From: Pseudomonadota bacterium
GTDB taxonomy: Bacteria > Pseudomonadota > Gammaproteobacteria > Steroidobacterales > Woeseiaceae
DNA: 47,599 bases
Reading direction: 5' to 3'
Assembly (NCBI GenBank): GCA_027621915.1
Contig: JAQCAD010000023.1
Location: forward strand, 1 to 47,599
Of this stretch, positions 46,359 through 47,599 are shown one piece after another. Position 1 is the stretch's first letter; each line of letters starts with the position of its first letter. The notes under the pieces were generated by a model that ran no database searches, was not told the origin of the DNA, and worked only from the letters and a program-made list of their open reading frames with translations. The position numbers and the translations under genes are program-made.

Positions 46359-47599
46359 ATGAGCTTTGACATCCACAACATAAGAATCGGCGTTATTGGC
46401 CTGGGCTATGTCGGCCTGCCGCTGGCCGTTGAGTTCGGACGCAAGTACCCGACGGTCGGATTTGACGTCAAGAAATCCCGAATCGAAGCGTTGCTAGGCG
46501 GAACTGATTCGACACTCGAGATATCAGAAGCTGAGTTAGCCGAGGCAACTCGATTGACGTACAGCTCGTCAATCGACGATCTCCGCACGTGTAATCTGTT
46601 TATCGTCACAGTGCCAACGCCAATAGATGAGGGAAACCGGCCGCTACTGACCCCGTTGCGTGATGCCAGCATTACAGTTGGCAGCGTGTTAAAAAAAGGC
46701 GATGTAGTCGTCTACGAATCGACCGTCTATCCTGGCGCCACGGAAGAGTTCTGTATTCCTTTACTTGAAAATGGCTCAGGGCTCAAATTGAACAAGGATT
46801 TTTTCGCCGGGTATAGTCCAGAGCGCATCAACCCTGGCGATCGCGAACATCGTTTGCCGACAATTTTGAAAGTGACTTCGGGATCGACGCCCGATGCGGC
46901 GGAATACATCGATAAGGTTTATCGATCAATTATTACTGCCGGTACTCACAGGGCGTCCAGCATCAAGGTTGCTGAGGCTGCAAAAGTAATCGAGAACACC
47001 CAGCGCGACGTCAATATTGCATTGATAAACGAGCTGGCGATGATTTTCGAAAGAGTCGGAATCGATACTCAGGAAGTGTTGGAGACTGCCGGTACGAAGT
47101 GGAATTTCCTGCCGTTTCGCCCAGGTCTTGTCGGTGGCCATTGTATTGGCATCGATCCCTATTACCTGACTTACAAGGCACAACAATTGGGCTATCACCC
47201 GCAAATGATTCTCGCTGGTCGTCGCATCAACGACAATATGTCACTTTACGTATCATCGAGAATTATCAAACTGATGCTCGGCAAGAGCATGCAGCCAAAT
47301 GGTTCGCGCATCTTAATTATGGGGCTGACGTTCAAAGAGAATTGTCCTGACGTGCGTAACACAAAAGTTGCCGATATAGTGACCGAGCTTTCGACTTACG
47401 GTGCTATTGTCGACGTCCATGATCCCTGGGCTGACAGCGAAGAAGCGATGCGTGAGTATGGGATTGCGCTCATCGAAAATCCCGACGAATGTGCTTACGA
47501 TGCGGTGGTGTTGGCGGTCGGCCACAAGCAATTCATCGATCTGGGCGAGGCCAGGCTAAGAGCTTACGGCAAGCCGAAATCTGTACTTTTCGATATTAA
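46359..47599 (+). CDS. UDP-N-acetylhexosamine 6-dehydrogenase, TviB/WbpO type (3' end outside window)
   Basis: NAD-dependent four-electron oxidation of UDP-GlcNAc (or UDP-GalNAc) to the uronic acid, a precursor for capsule, Vi-type antigen or O-antigen. 413 codons are present and the frame is open to the window edge; family length suggests only about 10-20 residues are missing. NAD-binding [17 protein letters not shown] at the N-terminus; catalytic C262 in [33 protein letters not shown] and [13 protein letters not shown] as in TviB. The ATG at 46359 has no clear Shine-Dalgarno. Probably the first gene of a polysaccharide locus beyond the window. Confidence 0.92.
   Translation, partial: MSFDIHNIRIGVIGLGYVGLPLAVEFGRKYPTVGFDVKKSRIEALLGGTDSTLEISEAELAEATRLTYSSSIDDLRTCNLFIVTVPTPIDEGNRPLLTPLRDASITVGSVLKKGDVVVYESTVYPGATEEFCIPLLENGSGLKLNKDFFAGYSPERINPGDREHRLPTILKVTSGSTPDAAEYIDKVYRSIITAGTHRASSIKVAEAAKVIENTQRDVNIALINELAMIFERVGIDTQEVLETAGTKWNFLPFRPGLVGGHCIGIDPYYLTYKAQQLGYHPQMILAGRRINDNMSLYVSSRIIKLMLGKSMQPNGSRILIMGLTFKENCPDVRNTKVADIVTELSTYGAIVDVHDPWADSEEAMREYGIALIENPDECAYDAVVLAVGHKQFIDLGEARLRAYGKPKSVLFDI

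Overview
The window looks like core chromosome of a Gammaproteobacterium, probably a marine one with type IV pili. Every gene I can place has a clear gammaproteobacterial homologue, and several gene orders match Pseudomonas or E. coli: prmB-aroC; asd-fimV-truA-accD-folC-dedD-cvpA-purF; tig-clpP-clpX-lon-hupB-tRNA-ppiD; mltD / yafS-like-rnhA-dnaQ. A Woeseia-like or related order would fit, but that is an impression and not a test. I see no prophage, insertion sequence, CRISPR array or rRNA.

Layout. 1-2810: 3' end of parE, then parC (topoisomerase IV). 2858-7324 (minus strand): a short FimV-like membrane protein and a REC-PAS-GGDEF-EAL protein whose catalytic motifs are degenerate (FimX-like), separated by a region holding a perfect CRP/Vfr-type palindrome. 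7579-8145: efp. 8138-11525 (minus): a tightly overlapping five-gene operon in the order SCO, PCu(A)C, psd, epmA, msrC. 11640-14721: prmB, aroC, asd. 14821-24006: full-length fimV, truA, accD, folC, dedD, cvpA, purF; the trpF gene usual between truA and accD in Pseudomonas is absent. 24064-25919: a pseudo-receiver/Hanks kinase translationally coupled to miaE. 25958-27262 (minus): lpxH and a secreted cyclophilin. 27457-29292: tRNA-Pro, -Arg, -His and -Lys, pdxH on the other strand, and tRNA-Leu, with degenerate repeats between the tRNAs. 29392-38572: tig, clpP, clpX, lon, hupB, tRNA-Val, tRNA-Asp, ppiD. 38648-46039: a DAACS symporter, fabI and mltD (minus), a YafS-like methyltransferase, rnhA, dnaQ, and an NhaD/ArsB-type transporter. 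46359-end: a TviB/WbpO-type UDP-sugar dehydrogenase running off the window, probably the first gene of a surface polysaccharide locus.

How the genes work together. One region makes and tunes envelope functions (pilus-pole hub proteins, Psd, LpxH, FabI, MltD, PpiD). Another is protein quality control (trigger factor, ClpXP, Lon, PpiD). Translation is represented by EF-P with its lysyl ligase EpmA, PrmB, TruA, MiaE and seven tRNAs. SCO and PCu(A)C deliver copper to cytochrome oxidase.

The most interesting non-coding signals are: (1) a family of GGGGTCAG/GGGGACAG intergenic palindromes, three of which sit as terminators at gene 3' ends; (2) a 33-bp dispersed repeat containing ACTAAAGAT that links the tRNA cluster with a tRNA-sized inverted-repeat element upstream of the sugar dehydrogenase; (3) the CRP-like site in the pilus-regulator region. 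I found no convincing wholly new defence or metabolic system.
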